From Rubripirellula lacrimiformis (GTDB lineage: Bacteria; Planctomycetota; Planctomycetia; Pirellulales; Pirellulaceae), in assembly GCF_007741535.1 (NCBI RefSeq), contig NZ_CP036525.1:5580001-5644000 (forward strand): 64,000 nucleotides of DNA, given 5' to 3'. Below the pieces are notes generated by a model, which was not told the origin of the DNA, made no database searches, and saw nothing but the letters and a program-made list of their open reading frames with translations. Of this stretch, positions 1 through 8,917 are shown piece after piece (the first letter of the stretch is position 1; each line of letters starts with the position of its first letter). A program made the position numbers and the translations under genes.

Positions 1-57
1 GAGGGCAAGCACAGCGTCCCGATGCCCGGCTTGGTCAAGAAACGCGAATACCTGTAG
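1..57 (+). CDS. C-terminal end of an unidentified protein (partial)
   Basis: Frame 1 is open from the window edge for 18 codons and ends in TAG at 55-57; the last residues read PGLVKKREYL. The basic, codon-normal tail looks like a real protein terminus followed directly by intergenic repeats. Too little is present to name a family, and a chance open frame of this length is quite possible. Confidence 0.35.
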   Translation, partial: EGKHSVPMPGLVKKREYL

Positions 58-87
58 TCGGCCCGGCCGACTGGGCAGGTCGACGGT

Positions 88-226
88 CGTTTAGCCGTGT
101 GGGCAATGTCCCACGTGATCGGTAGAACGAGGTGGGATGGGTTGAACCGAATGGGTCCGCGACTTGGTTCTCGTTTAGCCGTGTGGGCAACGCCCCACGT
201 GACCGCTAAAAACGCGCGGCCCGATG
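88..226. repeat. Palindromic intergenic repeat cluster, left part
   Basis: Two copies of the core starting CGTTTAGCCGTGTGGGCAA lie at about 88 and 174. The core is an imperfect inverted repeat: its start is nearly the reverse complement of its usual end GGGCACGCGGTTAAACG. The second copy is interrupted at 222-226 (CGATG) by the first IS1182-like element. The same family recurs at 1801-2372, 3947-4146, 5668-5908, 21521-21947 and 23522-23722. Confidence 0.85.
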
Positions 227-1800
227 AGGCTGTGAATAATTGAGTTTTGGCTTGTTGGATTTCTACATGGGGCTAAATTATTTGCATGAAAATTCCAACC
301 GATGCTCAGCAGCGTGGTTCCGCTCGCACCCACCGCCCCGAACGCAGCCAAGTTGAGATGCGGTTCTATTCGCTCGACCAGATGGTGGCCCGCGAGCACC
401 GCGTTCGTTTGGTATGGCAGTACTGCGAATCGCTCGACCTCGGACCGCTTTACGAGAAGATCAAATCGAAAGTAGATGGTCGTGGTCGTACCCCGATCGA
501 TCCGCGAATCCTCTTCGCCCTGTGGTTCTACGCAACGCTCGAAGGGATCAGTAGCGCCCGCCGTTTGAGCGATTTGACCACCCGCGACTTCCACTACCTG
601 TGGATCTGCGGCGATGTCACGGTTAATCATCACACCCTGAGCGACTTTCGCAGCGGCAACGCCGAGTATCTCGAGAAGTTGCTTAGCGACTCGATCGCCG
701 TGCTGCTGAGCGAAAAACTGATCACGTTGGATACCATCGGGCAGGATGGCATGCGGGTGCGTGCCTCGGCCGGCAGCAGTTCGTTTCGGTCCGAATCGAC
801 GCTCCAACAGATGCAAGAGGTTGCCGAAGACTATGTAAAGGAACTCGCCGAGCGATCCGACGAGGAAGCTGCCGCGGCAACTCGGGCCGAACAGGCCGCC
901 CGCAAGCGTGCTGCCGACGAACGACTCGAGCGTATCAAGGCGGCTCAAGAGAACCTCAAAGAACTTGAGCGACGTCGTAAAGAGAAACGATCACGCAAAA
1001 GCAAGTCGACCCCACGAGCCTCCACAACGGACCCCGAAGCGGCGCGGATGAAGATGGGAGACGGCGGTTTTCGCCCCGCCTATAACGTCCAATTCGCCAG
1101 CGACGGCGACTCTCGAATTGTCGTCGGCGTGAGCGTTGACAATCAGGGCAGCGATCAAGGTGAGATGCTTCCGATGTACGAGTCGATCTGCCGCACCTAT
1201 GGGGTGACGCCGGCACACTACTTGGTCGACGGCGGGTTCACCAAAGCGAGCGATATCGAAGCGATGGACGCTGCGGGGACGGAGGTTTACGGTCCACTGA
1301 AGGACATCAAAAGACAAGTCGCTAACGGCAAGGATCCCCATGCGAGCAAGCCGGGCGATAGCGACGCGATGGCGAGGTATCGAAAGAGGATGGGGACACC
1401 CGAGGCGCAGGAGATGTTGAGACGACGTCCATCGATAGCTGAATTTCCCAACGCGGAATGTCGTAATCGCGGTCTTCATCAGTTCCGGGTTCGTGGCCAG
1501 AAGAAAGCAATGGCCCAAACGCTTTGGCACGTGCTGGTGAACAACTTCAATCGATTGAACAACCTAGGATTTTTACAAACACTGATGAGGCAATCCTGTA
1601 CTGCGACGCCTTGAGGTTGGCCTCCGGCCTCCAATCGTTGGACGCATCGCGTCCAACGAAGCTTCAAAGCGATCCACCAAGACAAAAGAACCACCGAAGC
1701 TTCAACCTGAAACTTTGACGACGACCGGCAATCCAAAATTTTTGAAAAACCACTTCAAAAACACGGCGTCAAGCCACAACCGGCCAATTATTCACAGTCT
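227..1800 (+). mobile_element. IS1182-like insertion sequence, copy 1 (1574 bp)
   Basis: The element is bounded by 16-bp terminal inverted repeats, AGGCTGTGAATAATTG on the left and the reverse complement of AGACTGTGAATAATTG on the right, with one mismatch. It is flanked by a 5-bp direct repeat CGATG (222-226 and 1801-1805). Removing the element restores an intact copy of the palindromic repeat. One transposase gene fills most of it. It differs from copies 2 and 3 at several single positions, for example within the stretch upstream of the transposase start and in the early codons. Confidence 0.93.
286..1614 (+). CDS. IS1182-family transposase (copy 1)
   Basis: This 442-residue transposase would catalyse cut-and-paste or copy-paste movement of its IS. 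The N-terminal part (about 20-125) resembles the DUF772 DNA-binding region of IS1182 transposases. The DDE catalytic core follows: D154 in the TIGQDGMRV stretch, D315 in YLVDGGFTK, and a C-terminal glutamate (E386 or E391) before the GLHQFRVRG segment. Between the first two aspartates, about residues 165-245 form a highly charged Ala/Glu/Arg helix, probably a coiled coil. The ORF is intact and its protein is identical to those at 2432-3760 and 22134-23462, so it is likely recently active. There is no strong ribosome binding site before ATG 286. Confidence 0.93.
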   Translation: MKIPTDAQQRGSARTHRPERSQVEMRFYSLDQMVAREHRVRLVWQYCESLDLGPLYEKIKSKVDGRGRTPIDPRILFALWFYATLEGISSARRLSDLTTRDFHYLWICGDVTVNHHTLSDFRSGNAEYLEKLLSDSIAVLLSEKLITLDTIGQDGMRVRASAGSSSFRSESTLQQMQEVAEDYVKELAERSDEEAAAATRAEQAARKRAADERLERIKAAQENLKELERRRKEKRSRKSKSTPRASTTDPEAARMKMGDGGFRPAYNVQFASDGDSRIVVGVSVDNQGSDQGEMLPMYESICRTYGVTPAHYLVDGGFTKASDIEAMDAAGTEVYGPLKDIKRQVANGKDPHASKPGDSDAMARYRKRMGTPEAQEMLRRRPSIAEFPNAECRNRGLHQFRVRGQKKAMAQTLWHVLVNNFNRLNNLGFLQTLMRQSCTATP

Positions 1801-2372
1801 CGATGGGCACGCGGTTAAACGAGGTGCAGCGATGCGGATCGAATGGGGCCGCGGCTTGGCTCTCGTTTAGCCGTGTGGGCAACGCCCCACGTGATCGCTG
1901 GAAACGCGCGGCCCGGTGGGCACGCGGTTAAACGAGGTGCAGTGGGGCGGATCGAATGGGTCTGCGGCTTGGCTCTCGTTTAGCCGTGTGGGCAACGCCC
2001 CACGTGATCGCTTAAAACGCGCGGCCCGATGGGCACGCGGTTAAACGATGGTGCAGTGGGGCGGATCGAATGGGTCCGCGGCTTGGCTCTCGTTTAGCCG
2101 TGTGGGCAACGCCCCACGTGATCGCTGAAAACGCACGGCCCGGTGGGCACGCGGTTAAACGATGGTGCAGTGGGGCGGATCGAATGGGTCTGCGACTTGG
2201 CTCTCGTTTAGCCGTGTGGGCAACGCCCCACGTGACCGCTGAAAACGCGCGGCCCGGTGGGCACGCGGTTAAACGGGGTGCAGTGGGGCGGATCGAATGG
2301 GTCCGCGACTTGGCTCTCGTTTAGCCGTGTGGGCAACGCCCCACGTGACCGCTGAAAACGCGCGGCCCGATG
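1801..2372. repeat. Tandem array of a 113-114-bp palindromic repeat between two IS copies
   Basis: The core starting CGTTTAGCC recurs at about 1864, 1978, 2091, 2204 and 2318, a period of 113-114 bp. Each unit is a roughly 72-bp palindromic core (start CGTTTAGCCGTG, end GCGGTTAAACG) plus a linker of about 41 bp containing GGGGCGGATCGAATGGGT. Units differ by scattered substitutions. The array starts and ends with the 5-bp target duplications of the flanking IS1182-like copies (1801-1805 and 2368-2372, both CGATG). I see no gene in it; short frames here only translate the repeat. Confidence 0.9.
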
Positions 2373-3946
2373 AGGCTGTGAATAATTGAGTTTTGGCTTG
2401 TTGGATTTCTGCATGGGGCTAAATTATTTGCATGAAAATTCCAACCGATGCTCAGCAGCGTGGTTCCGCTCGCACCCACCGCCCCGAACGCAGCCAAGTT
2501 GAGATGCGGTTCTATTCGCTTGACCAGATGGTGGCCCGCGAGCACCGCGTTCGTTTGGTATGGCAGTACTGCGAATCGCTCGACCTCGGACCGCTTTACG
2601 AGAAGATTAAATCGAAAGTAGATGGTCGTGGTCGCACCCCGATCGATCCGCGAATCCTCTTCGCCCTGTGGTTCTACGCAACGCTCGAAGGGATCAGTAG
2701 CGCCCGCCGTTTGAGCGATTTGACCACCCGCGACTTCCACTACCTGTGGATCTGCGGCGATGTCACGGTTAATCATCACACCCTGAGCGACTTTCGCAGC
2801 GGCAACGCCGAGTATCTCGAGAAGTTGCTTAGCGACTCGATCGCCGTGCTGCTGAGCGAAAAACTGATCACGTTGGATACCATCGGGCAGGATGGCATGC
2901 GGGTGCGTGCCTCGGCCGGCAGCAGTTCGTTTCGGTCCGAATCGACGCTCCAACAGATGCAAGAGGTTGCCGAAGACTATGTAAAGGAACTCGCCGAGCG
3001 ATCCGACGAGGAAGCTGCCGCGGCAACTCGGGCCGAACAGGCCGCCCGCAAGCGTGCTGCCGACGAACGACTCGAGCGTATCAAGGCGGCTCAAGAGAAC
3101 CTCAAAGAACTTGAGCGACGTCGTAAAGAGAAACGATCACGCAAAAGCAAGTCGACCCCACGAGCCTCCACAACGGACCCCGAAGCGGCGCGGATGAAGA
3201 TGGGAGACGGCGGTTTTCGCCCCGCCTATAACGTCCAATTCGCCAGCGACGGCGACTCTCGAATTGTCGTCGGCGTGAGCGTTGACAATCAGGGCAGCGA
3301 TCAAGGTGAGATGCTTCCGATGTACGAGTCGATCTGCCGCACCTATGGGGTGACGCCGGCACACTACTTGGTCGACGGCGGGTTCACCAAAGCGAGCGAT
3401 ATCGAAGCGATGGACGCTGCGGGGACGGAGGTTTACGGTCCACTGAAGGACATCAAAAGACAAGTCGCTAACGGCAAGGATCCCCATGCGAGCAAGCCGG
3501 GCGATAGCGACGCGATGGCGAGGTATCGAAAGAGGATGGGGACACCCGAGGCGCAGGAGATGTTGAGACGACGTCCATCGATAGCTGAATTTCCCAACGC
3601 GGAATGTCGTAATCGCGGTCTTCATCAGTTCCGGGTTCGTGGCCAGAAGAAAGCAATGGCCCAAACGCTTTGGCACGTGCTGGTGAACAACTTCAATCGA
3701 TTGAACAACCTAGGATTTTTACAAACACTGATGAGGCAATCCTGTACTGCGACGCCTTGAGGTTGGCCTCCGGTCTCCAATCGTTGGACGCATCGCGTCC
3801 AACGAAGCTTCAAAGCGATCCACCAAGACAAAAGAACCACCGAAGCTTCAACCTGAAACTTTGACGACGACCGGCAATCCAAAATTTTTGAAAAACCACT
3901 TCAAAAACACGGCGTCAAGCCACAACCGGCCAATTATTCACAGTCT
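2373..3946 (+). mobile_element. IS1182-like insertion sequence, copy 2 (1574 bp)
   Basis: It has the same length, terminal inverted repeats and orientation as the element at 227-1800, and is flanked by CGATG at 2368-2372 and 3947-3951. It sits at the same position of the palindromic repeat core. At the positions where copy 1 differs, this copy agrees with copy 3 (21948-23521), so copies 2 and 3 are the closer pair. Confidence 0.93.
2432..3760 (+). CDS. IS1182-family transposase (copy 2)
   Basis: The protein is 442 residues and identical in sequence to the transposase at 286-1614; only synonymous or non-coding differences separate the genes. Catalytic D154 and D315 and the C-terminal glutamate region are all kept and the frame is unbroken. 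Because the 1574-bp elements at 227-1800 and 2373-3946 are in direct orientation, homologous recombination between them could delete the intervening repeat array together with one copy. Confidence 0.93.
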   Translation: MKIPTDAQQRGSARTHRPERSQVEMRFYSLDQMVAREHRVRLVWQYCESLDLGPLYEKIKSKVDGRGRTPIDPRILFALWFYATLEGISSARRLSDLTTRDFHYLWICGDVTVNHHTLSDFRSGNAEYLEKLLSDSIAVLLSEKLITLDTIGQDGMRVRASAGSSSFRSESTLQQMQEVAEDYVKELAERSDEEAAAATRAEQAARKRAADERLERIKAAQENLKELERRRKEKRSRKSKSTPRASTTDPEAARMKMGDGGFRPAYNVQFASDGDSRIVVGVSVDNQGSDQGEMLPMYESICRTYGVTPAHYLVDGGFTKASDIEAMDAAGTEVYGPLKDIKRQVANGKDPHASKPGDSDAMARYRKRMGTPEAQEMLRRRPSIAEFPNAECRNRGLHQFRVRGQKKAMAQTLWHVLVNNFNRLNNLGFLQTLMRQSCTATP

Positions 3947-4146
3947 CGATGGGCACGCGGTTAAACGAGGTGCAGTGGGGCGGATCGAATGGGTCCGCGA
4001 CTTGGTTCTCGTTTAGCCGTGTGGGCAACGCCCCACGTGACCGCTGAAAACGCGCGGCCCGATGGGCACGCGGTTAAACGATGGTGCAGTGAGGCGGATC
4101 GAATGGGTCCGCGACTTGGCTCTCGTTTAGCCGTGTGGGCAACGCC
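3947..4146. repeat. Palindromic repeat units left of the IS4-family element
   Basis: Two units of the 113-bp family lie here, with cores starting near 4010 and 4125. The second core is split after GGGCAACGCC (4137-4146), the left target duplication of the IS4-family element. The first five bases are the right target duplication of IS1182-like copy 2. Confidence 0.88.
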
Positions 4147-4163
4147 CTCTTTATCCTACACAT

Positions 4164-5597
4164 CTATTTTAAGCCTTTGATTGCCAAATAGGCTTCGTGG
4201 TAGGCATGGGCTTTGAGCAGACCACGCCAGATGGTCGTCGAGCCTGGAGGTCCTTGCCCGTGTTGGTCTACGTAGCCACCTAGTTTGGCAATCACTCGAC
4301 AAAAATCTTTCAGCGTCGGTGGGGTATCGCTGTGCAAAACACCGCCTTCAACGACCGTCATCACCGCTTGCCAAAACGTCGCATCGTAGATCGCCCCGCA
4401 GCTTGCCTCCGGAGTGACACGCGAAGCGCTTTTAAGTTGCTCGACTCGGAATGCCGTGATCATCAAGGCGGCCACAGCGTTCAAATATGCGTCAATACTT
4501 TGATACTTCAGCTTCTCTATCCTCATCCCGCTCTTGAGCGTCTTGAAAAAAACCTCGATGTCCCAGCGCCTGCAGTATGCTGATAAAACTAGCTCGATCT
4601 GAGCCAAACTGGTCACCGCGAGTGAAGTAAAGAGTACCCAGTGGATCGGCTCGCACCCCACCGGAGGATCAAGCTCAACCGCTTCGACAACTTGAAGCTC
4701 CACGCGAGCAACCTTTCCGCCGGGACGCTGCGGGCCATGCACTTGAACCGTCTTCGCACGAACCGAGATCGTTGCCGTGCGGCCGTCGCGGTTGCTTCGG
4801 CGTTTGCGGCTTTCACCGCTAATTAACGACTTTCGTGGCGAAACACTGACTTCAAATTCGTGCGAAAAAGGGACTTCGGCAATCGCCTCGCTCAGCACCT
4901 TGGGTTGTTCAGCAGAGCCAAGATAGACTCGCCGATCCTGACATCCGCGGATAACGAAATCATAGTTTTCGGCCAGATCATTGTTCTGGATGAGCAACTC
5001 GTAGATGTCTGATTCGCTGTCCGAGACGCCGATGTAATGAGTTTGAGGGTTTGCCAGAGCGATCTGTTCGCCGCTTTGCATCAGTTCAAGCCAACGAGCG
5101 CTTTCCTTTTCTTCAAACGCCATGGTCCTGATCTCGCGATCGCGTTGAGCTTTGCCCACGTTTTGGCGAATCGAGTCACGTGTCCAGATAAGTTGGTCAA
5201 CGCAACCCAAGACGAGACCATCGAGAGTGACGGCATAAAGCGGATGCAGAAAGAATCCCCGCTTTTTTACGTCCTCCAGAGGCCCGGCACCGACGACTTG
5301 ACGCGAAGGTTTAGTGAGATCGCAAACGGTGGTGTCCTGTGCCAGCACGACGACATCGTACTTGGCTGACCGCTCCATCGTGGCTTGATTATGGGGCTGC
5401 AGAATTGCCATCCAGTTCACACTGGGGGTGTTGAAAAGCCGGTAAGTGGCAGTGAGGTCTGCAACTTCTCCGCACGCCGCCGGTGTCGAGGGCGCTACCT
5501 GATCGAACTGCTCAAGAATTCGCCTGAAGCGTTTACTTCGACGCTTGTCACCCAGGTCCAAAGTCCGAGTCTCTTCCTCAATCCATCCTGGACACAT
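4164..5597 (-). CDS. IS4-family (Tn5-like) transposase
   Basis: From ATG 5597 the protein is 477 residues. It opens with ETRTLDLGDKRRSKRF, the N-terminal DNA-binding signature of Tn5/IS50-like transposases. An RNase H-type DDE core follows: the first aspartate is in VVVLAQDTTVCDLT, the second in YIGVSDSESDIYELL, and the glutamate is in the YREK-like stretch RRWDIEVFFKTLKSG. A frame running further upstream to 5714 crosses the IS end into flanking repeat DNA, so ATG 5597 is preferred; GGAG lies 8 nt before it. The ORF is intact. Confidence 0.9.
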   Translation of the reverse strand: MCPGWIEEETRTLDLGDKRRSKRFRRILEQFDQVAPSTPAACGEVADLTATYRLFNTPSVNWMAILQPHNQATMERSAKYDVVVLAQDTTVCDLTKPSRQVVGAGPLEDVKKRGFFLHPLYAVTLDGLVLGCVDQLIWTRDSIRQNVGKAQRDREIRTMAFEEKESARWLELMQSGEQIALANPQTHYIGVSDSESDIYELLIQNNDLAENYDFVIRGCQDRRVYLGSAEQPKVLSEAIAEVPFSHEFEVSVSPRKSLISGESRKRRSNRDGRTATISVRAKTVQVHGPQRPGGKVARVELQVVEAVELDPPVGCEPIHWVLFTSLAVTSLAQIELVLSAYCRRWDIEVFFKTLKSGMRIEKLKYQSIDAYLNAVAALMITAFRVEQLKSASRVTPEASCGAIYDATFWQAVMTVVEGGVLHSDTPPTLKDFCRVIAKLGGYVDQHGQGPPGSTTIWRGLLKAHAYHEAYLAIKGLK

Positions 5598-5605
5598 CGA
5601 ATCAT

Positions 5606-5637
5606 CTCCGTCCCTTGAAGAAATGTCAGGGACGGAG
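5606..5637 (-). promoter_or_regulatory. Inverted repeat masking the transposase ribosome binding site
   Basis: CTCCGTCCCT at 5606-5615 and AGGGACGGAG at 5628-5637 are perfect 10-bp reverse complements with a 12-nt loop. In the transposase mRNA the downstream arm carries the GGAG ribosome binding site 8 nt before ATG 5597. Folding would therefore block initiation on transcripts that enter from outside the element, a control known in principle for IS10 and IS50. Confidence 0.6.
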
Positions 5638-5667
5638 TGTCTCAAGAAAGATGTGTAGGATAAAGAG

Positions 5668-5908
5668 GGGCAACGCCCCACGTGACCGCTGGAAACGCGC
5701 GGCCCGATGGGCACGCGGTTAAACGGGGTGGGATGGGTTGAACGTGACCGCTGAAAACGCGCGGCCCGGTGGGCACGCGGTTAAACGGGGTGCGGTGGGT
5801 TGAACGTGACCGGTGCAAACGCGCGGCCCGGTGGGCACGCGGTTAAACGGGGTGGGATGGGTTGAACGTGACCGGTTTAAACGCGCGGCCTGGGTGGGCA
5901 CGCGGTTA
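5668..5908. repeat. 62-bp variant tandem array of the palindromic repeat
   Basis: After the right target duplication of the IS4-family element, the GCGCGGCCC segment recurs at about 5698, 5760, 5822 and 5884, a 62-bp period. Compared with the 113-bp units, these have lost the CGTTTAGCC half and join GCGGTTAAACGGGGTG directly to a GGTTGAACGTGACCG linker. The array stops 24 bp before the end of the TPR gene at 5933. No gene is seen. Confidence 0.85.
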
Positions 5909-5932
5909 TGGTCTGCTGTCCGAACCGAAGTC

Positions 5933-7798
5933 TCAGGTATCGATCAGGTCGTCGGGTGACAGGATCGGCACTTCGTTCTCTTCGGTTTCTTGCTTTTCAC
6001 GCCAAGGCTTTCCATCCTGGTACGTCTTCAATTCGTTTTGAAGCTGTTCCAGTTCGACATGCTCGTCTTCGGTCGCCAACTCGACTGCTTTCTTGCTCCA
6101 TTTCTTGGCCGCTTCGAAATCGCCGATTTCCGCGTAGGCTGCTGCCAGGGTGCTCAAGATGTGAGCCTCTTTGTACTCGGTCAATTCGGCTGACATCTCC
6201 GCCAACTCGACCGCTCGCTTGCCGTTTCGGACCGATTCGTTGGGCGATGTCGCCATCACCCATGCCAGGTTGTTGTAGATCCCGGATGCCTCGGCTTTGA
6301 CTTGGTCACCGACTTCGGCGACGTCGATGTTTCCGATCGATTCAATTGATTTTTCGTAGTCATCGATCGCGCTGGAGTGATCCCCGACGCTTAGCAAGGC
6401 GTCGCCACGCGTCCGCAGCACAGCGACGTTGGTCGGATCATCTTGCAGGATGCTGCTAAGGATGTCGATTGCCTTGCGAGGCCGTTTATCCATCGTGTAC
6501 AGGCTTGCCAAGCGCAGTCGACGGAACAGATTTGATGGATCCTTGTCGACCAACAACTGGGCATCGTTGATCGCGTCCGCCATCCGATTTTCGAACGCAG
6601 CAATTTGCAACCGAAGTTCAATCGCCTCGTCCGCCATGGTGATTCGTGGTTCGATTTGCAGCGCGGCTGCAAAGTCGGCTTTGGCCGATTTGACGTCTTT
6701 ACGATCCAGCGCCAGGGCGGCTCGCTGCAACAGCGTCAATGGATCGCGGGGAGCGAGCGCGACGGCCTTGTTTAGATCCGCCATCGCTTCGTCACTATCG
6801 TCGTTCGCCCGATGCAAGATCGCTCGCATCCGGTACATCCCTTCGCTCGGTTTGGCCGCCAACATTTTGGTGATCAGTTTCATCGCTTCGTCCAGCCGTT
6901 CCAATTCGACCAGCTTTTGGACAGCGGCTCCGGCGATCGCTTGGTTGGTCGGATCCTTGGTCAGGATGCTTTCCAAATCTTCCATCGCGCCTTCGACGTC
7001 GCCGGTCTGCAGATTCATCGCCGCGCGTGCTTGGCGAGCCTCGTTGTTGTCCGAATCCGCTTCCACAGCAGCGTCCAGGTCAGCCAACTTGTCTTCGTTC
7101 GACTGCTGGGTCAGGGCTCGCAGCACCAGTGCCGCACTCTTTTCGCGTGGATTGTCGTCCAACAGCTCGATCGCCTTGGACGTGGCCTCGGTGATCTCTT
7201 CGCGACTTCCGCCGGGCAACAGGTTCAGGCGAGCGATCAGCAGGTAGGCTTCGACCAAAGTCGGGTCATAGTCAACGGCTTGCTTCAGCACCAAAATCGC
7301 TTCCTCGCGGACTTCCATCCGACGGCGACCGTTGTTCTGGACGATCAGCTGGGCTAGCCCTTGGGCACGCTGGAACAGAACCGAACCGAGCATCTGTTTG
7401 GCGAACGAGGAATTTTCTTCGTCCAGGCCTTTCTTGAGGGCCGATTCCAGCAGAGCTCCCACAGCTTCCAGTTCGTCGTTCGACTCGGCGTCGATCCGTT
7501 TGATGATCGCTTCGTCCAATTCACTTTGACCAGCGGTCGACTTGTCCGGCGACGCGGTCGTGGCAGGTGTCGACTTGGCACTCGCGTCCTGTTTCTCTGC
7601 GGCCGCTGTCTGGTCGCCGCTCGCGTCCGATTCCTCTGCGGGCGTCGAATCCTGAGCGGTCGTGACCGATTCTTCGATCACAACCTCTTGGGCGTGCCCA
7701 ACGGATGCAAACGTGGATATCGCTGCCGCCAATACCAGCGAAGTGAAACGTGTCACGGGGTGACGCAGCGGATGGAAATCGCAAAAGCACACTGTCAT
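5933..7798 (-). CDS. Secreted tetratricopeptide-repeat protein
   Basis: The product is 621 residues. An N-terminal hydrophobic segment (about 17-33, FTSLVLAAAISTF) ends in GHAQ, a typical signal peptidase I site, so export to the periplasm is likely. An acidic Ser/Ala/Glu-rich stretch follows (about 38-95), then TPR-like helical pairs from about 150 to 590 with motifs such as DYDPTLVEAYLLIARLNLL and DDPTNVAVLRTRGDALL. TPR arrays are protein-binding scaffolds, and no catalytic motif is seen. GTG at 7756 would give a shorter, more usual signal peptide and is an alternative start. The gene is divergent from the ABC ATPase gene. Confidence 0.8.
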   Translation of the reverse strand: MTVCFCDFHPLRHPVTRFTSLVLAAAISTFASVGHAQEVVIEESVTTAQDSTPAEESDASGDQTAAAEKQDASAKSTPATTASPDKSTAGQSELDEAIIKRIDAESNDELEAVGALLESALKKGLDEENSSFAKQMLGSVLFQRAQGLAQLIVQNNGRRRMEVREEAILVLKQAVDYDPTLVEAYLLIARLNLLPGGSREEITEATSKAIELLDDNPREKSAALVLRALTQQSNEDKLADLDAAVEADSDNNEARQARAAMNLQTGDVEGAMEDLESILTKDPTNQAIAGAAVQKLVELERLDEAMKLITKMLAAKPSEGMYRMRAILHRANDDSDEAMADLNKAVALAPRDPLTLLQRAALALDRKDVKSAKADFAAALQIEPRITMADEAIELRLQIAAFENRMADAINDAQLLVDKDPSNLFRRLRLASLYTMDKRPRKAIDILSSILQDDPTNVAVLRTRGDALLSVGDHSSAIDDYEKSIESIGNIDVAEVGDQVKAEASGIYNNLAWVMATSPNESVRNGKRAVELAEMSAELTEYKEAHILSTLAAAYAEIGDFEAAKKWSKKAVELATEDEHVELEQLQNELKTYQDGKPWREKQETEENEVPILSPDDLIDT

Positions 7799-8185
7799 GG
7801 GGTTAAGCTCGTCGCGTGAATGGGCATATCACCGTCATTATGACGCTTTAGCGAGCGCAGGCGTAGACCGGAATCGCGGAAAGTCGGTCGGCGAGTGAAA
7901 AGTTTCCCAAGTTGATCGACTAGCGTTCACACGTCGGACCGCTCACATTCCATTGTCGGAACCCGTAAAACGGGCCCCGTGCCGGGGTGTGACGGCCCGC
8001 AAATAGTCCGAACTGGATATGATCGAGCAACGTATGGACCCGACGTCCGGCACATGCACCCACCTCCGGCACGTGCATCAGGCGCATCCGATGCCGCCGC
8101 AGTGGCCGGCGACGAATTCGTCTGCTTGGTCGGCGAAGTCCTGCGGGCACCTTCTCTTTACGTCTTTTCGGAACGAAGTTCACGC
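7799..8185. other. Intergenic region between divergent genes
   Basis: This 387-bp stretch must hold the promoters of the TPR gene (leftward) and the ABC ATPase gene (rightward). An open frame extends upstream of the ATPase start to 7979, but its translation is not ABC-like. I see no clear -35/-10 pair, operator or RNA. Confidence 0.5.
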
Positions 8186-8917
8186 ATGCTTGTCGTCGAG
8201 TCGCTGACCAAATCGTTCTCGCTAGACGACAGTGAGCTGCGAGCGGTCGATCATTTGTCGTTCCAAATTCGTCCTGGCGAGGTGTTTGGTTTGCTGGGGC
8301 CCAACGGGGCTGGGAAGACGACGACCCTGCGAATGATCCTGGGGCTGCTGCAACCCGACGAAGGGTATGCAGAGGTCGACGGCGTGCGAACGGCCGACGA
8401 TCCGATCGGGGTGAAAGCCCGGTTGGGATTCGTTTCGGCCAGCGACGGTGTGTACCCCTGGCTTTCGGTTCGCGAGATGCTGTTGTACTTTGCCGACCTG
8501 TACGCGGTGGAGCCCGACGTCGCGGCCGACCGCTGCGAAAAGCTTTCGCGGCTGTTGGGCATCGATTCGCTGCTGGAACGCCGCGCCGGAACCCTTAGCA
8601 CCGGTCAACGCCAACGCGTCACCCTGGTTCGCGGTTTGATCCATGACCCGCCGGTCATGTTGTTGGACGAACCGACACGCGGTTTGGATGTTGTCGGCGT
8701 TCAGACGATCTTTGAATACATCGAACATCTCCGCGAAGTGGGTAAAGCAGTGATCGTTTGCACGCACCGATTGGACGAAGCAGAACGTCTTTGTGACCGC
8801 TTCGGCCTGCTTCATCGCGGCCAGATGCGGTACAGCGGCACGCTAGACGAACTGCGTCAAGCGACCGGCCAACGCCACTTGGTGGACATGTTCGTCGAAT
8901 TGATGCGGAGCGTTTGA
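8186..8917 (+). CDS. ABC transporter ATP-binding protein (NatA-like)
   Basis: The 243-residue protein is a complete ABC ATPase: Walker A GPNGAGKTT (38-46), signature LSTGQRQRV, Walker B VMLLDEPTRGLD and an H-loop histidine in VCTHRLDEAERL. It would energise the membrane partner encoded immediately downstream; NatA/NatB pairs export sodium, but substrate cannot be read from the sequence. ATG 8186 is chosen because alignment to ABC ATPases begins at MLVVESLTKSF. The stop overlaps the next start in TGATG, indicating translational coupling. Confidence 0.9.
   Translation: MLVVESLTKSFSLDDSELRAVDHLSFQIRPGEVFGLLGPNGAGKTTTLRMILGLLQPDEGYAEVDGVRTADDPIGVKARLGFVSASDGVYPWLSVREMLLYFADLYAVEPDVAADRCEKLSRLLGIDSLLERRAGTLSTGQRQRVTLVRGLIHDPPVMLLDEPTRGLDVVGVQTIFEYIEHLREVGKAVIVCTHRLDEAERLCDRFGLLHRGQMRYSGTLDELRQATGQRHLVDMFVELMRSV

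Larger units (their letters stand above)
4147..5667 (-). mobile_element. IS4-family insertion sequence A (1521 bp)
   Basis: The ends are perfectly inverted, CTCTTTATCCTACACATCT at 4147 and its reverse complement ending at 5667. A 10-bp direct repeat GGGCAACGCC flanks it (4137-4146 and 5668-5677), the duplication size expected of IS4-type elements. The target is the arm of a palindromic repeat core. It carries one transposase gene on the minus strand, and an inverted repeat overlaps that gene's ribosome binding site. Confidence 0.93.

Noticed and set aside
175-948. Long minus-strand frame (257 codons) opposite each IS1182-like transposase
   Set aside because: Shadow of the transposase gene caused by GC-rich codon use; it has no domain and is present at all three copies only because the IS is copied.
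2070-2324. Open frame with tandem protein repeats over the palindromic array
   Set aside because: It only reflects the 113-bp DNA repeat; it has no start signal or family similarity.
227-3946. Composite transposon formed by IS copies 1 and 2
   Set aside because: Each copy has its own 5-bp duplication at a repeat unit and there is no cargo gene between them, so two separate insertions are the simpler reading.
6429-7247. Plus-strand frame of 272 codons inside the TPR gene
   Set aside because: It lies opposite a clear TPR-coding gene and its Ser/Arg/Ala-rich translation is typical of an antisense shadow.
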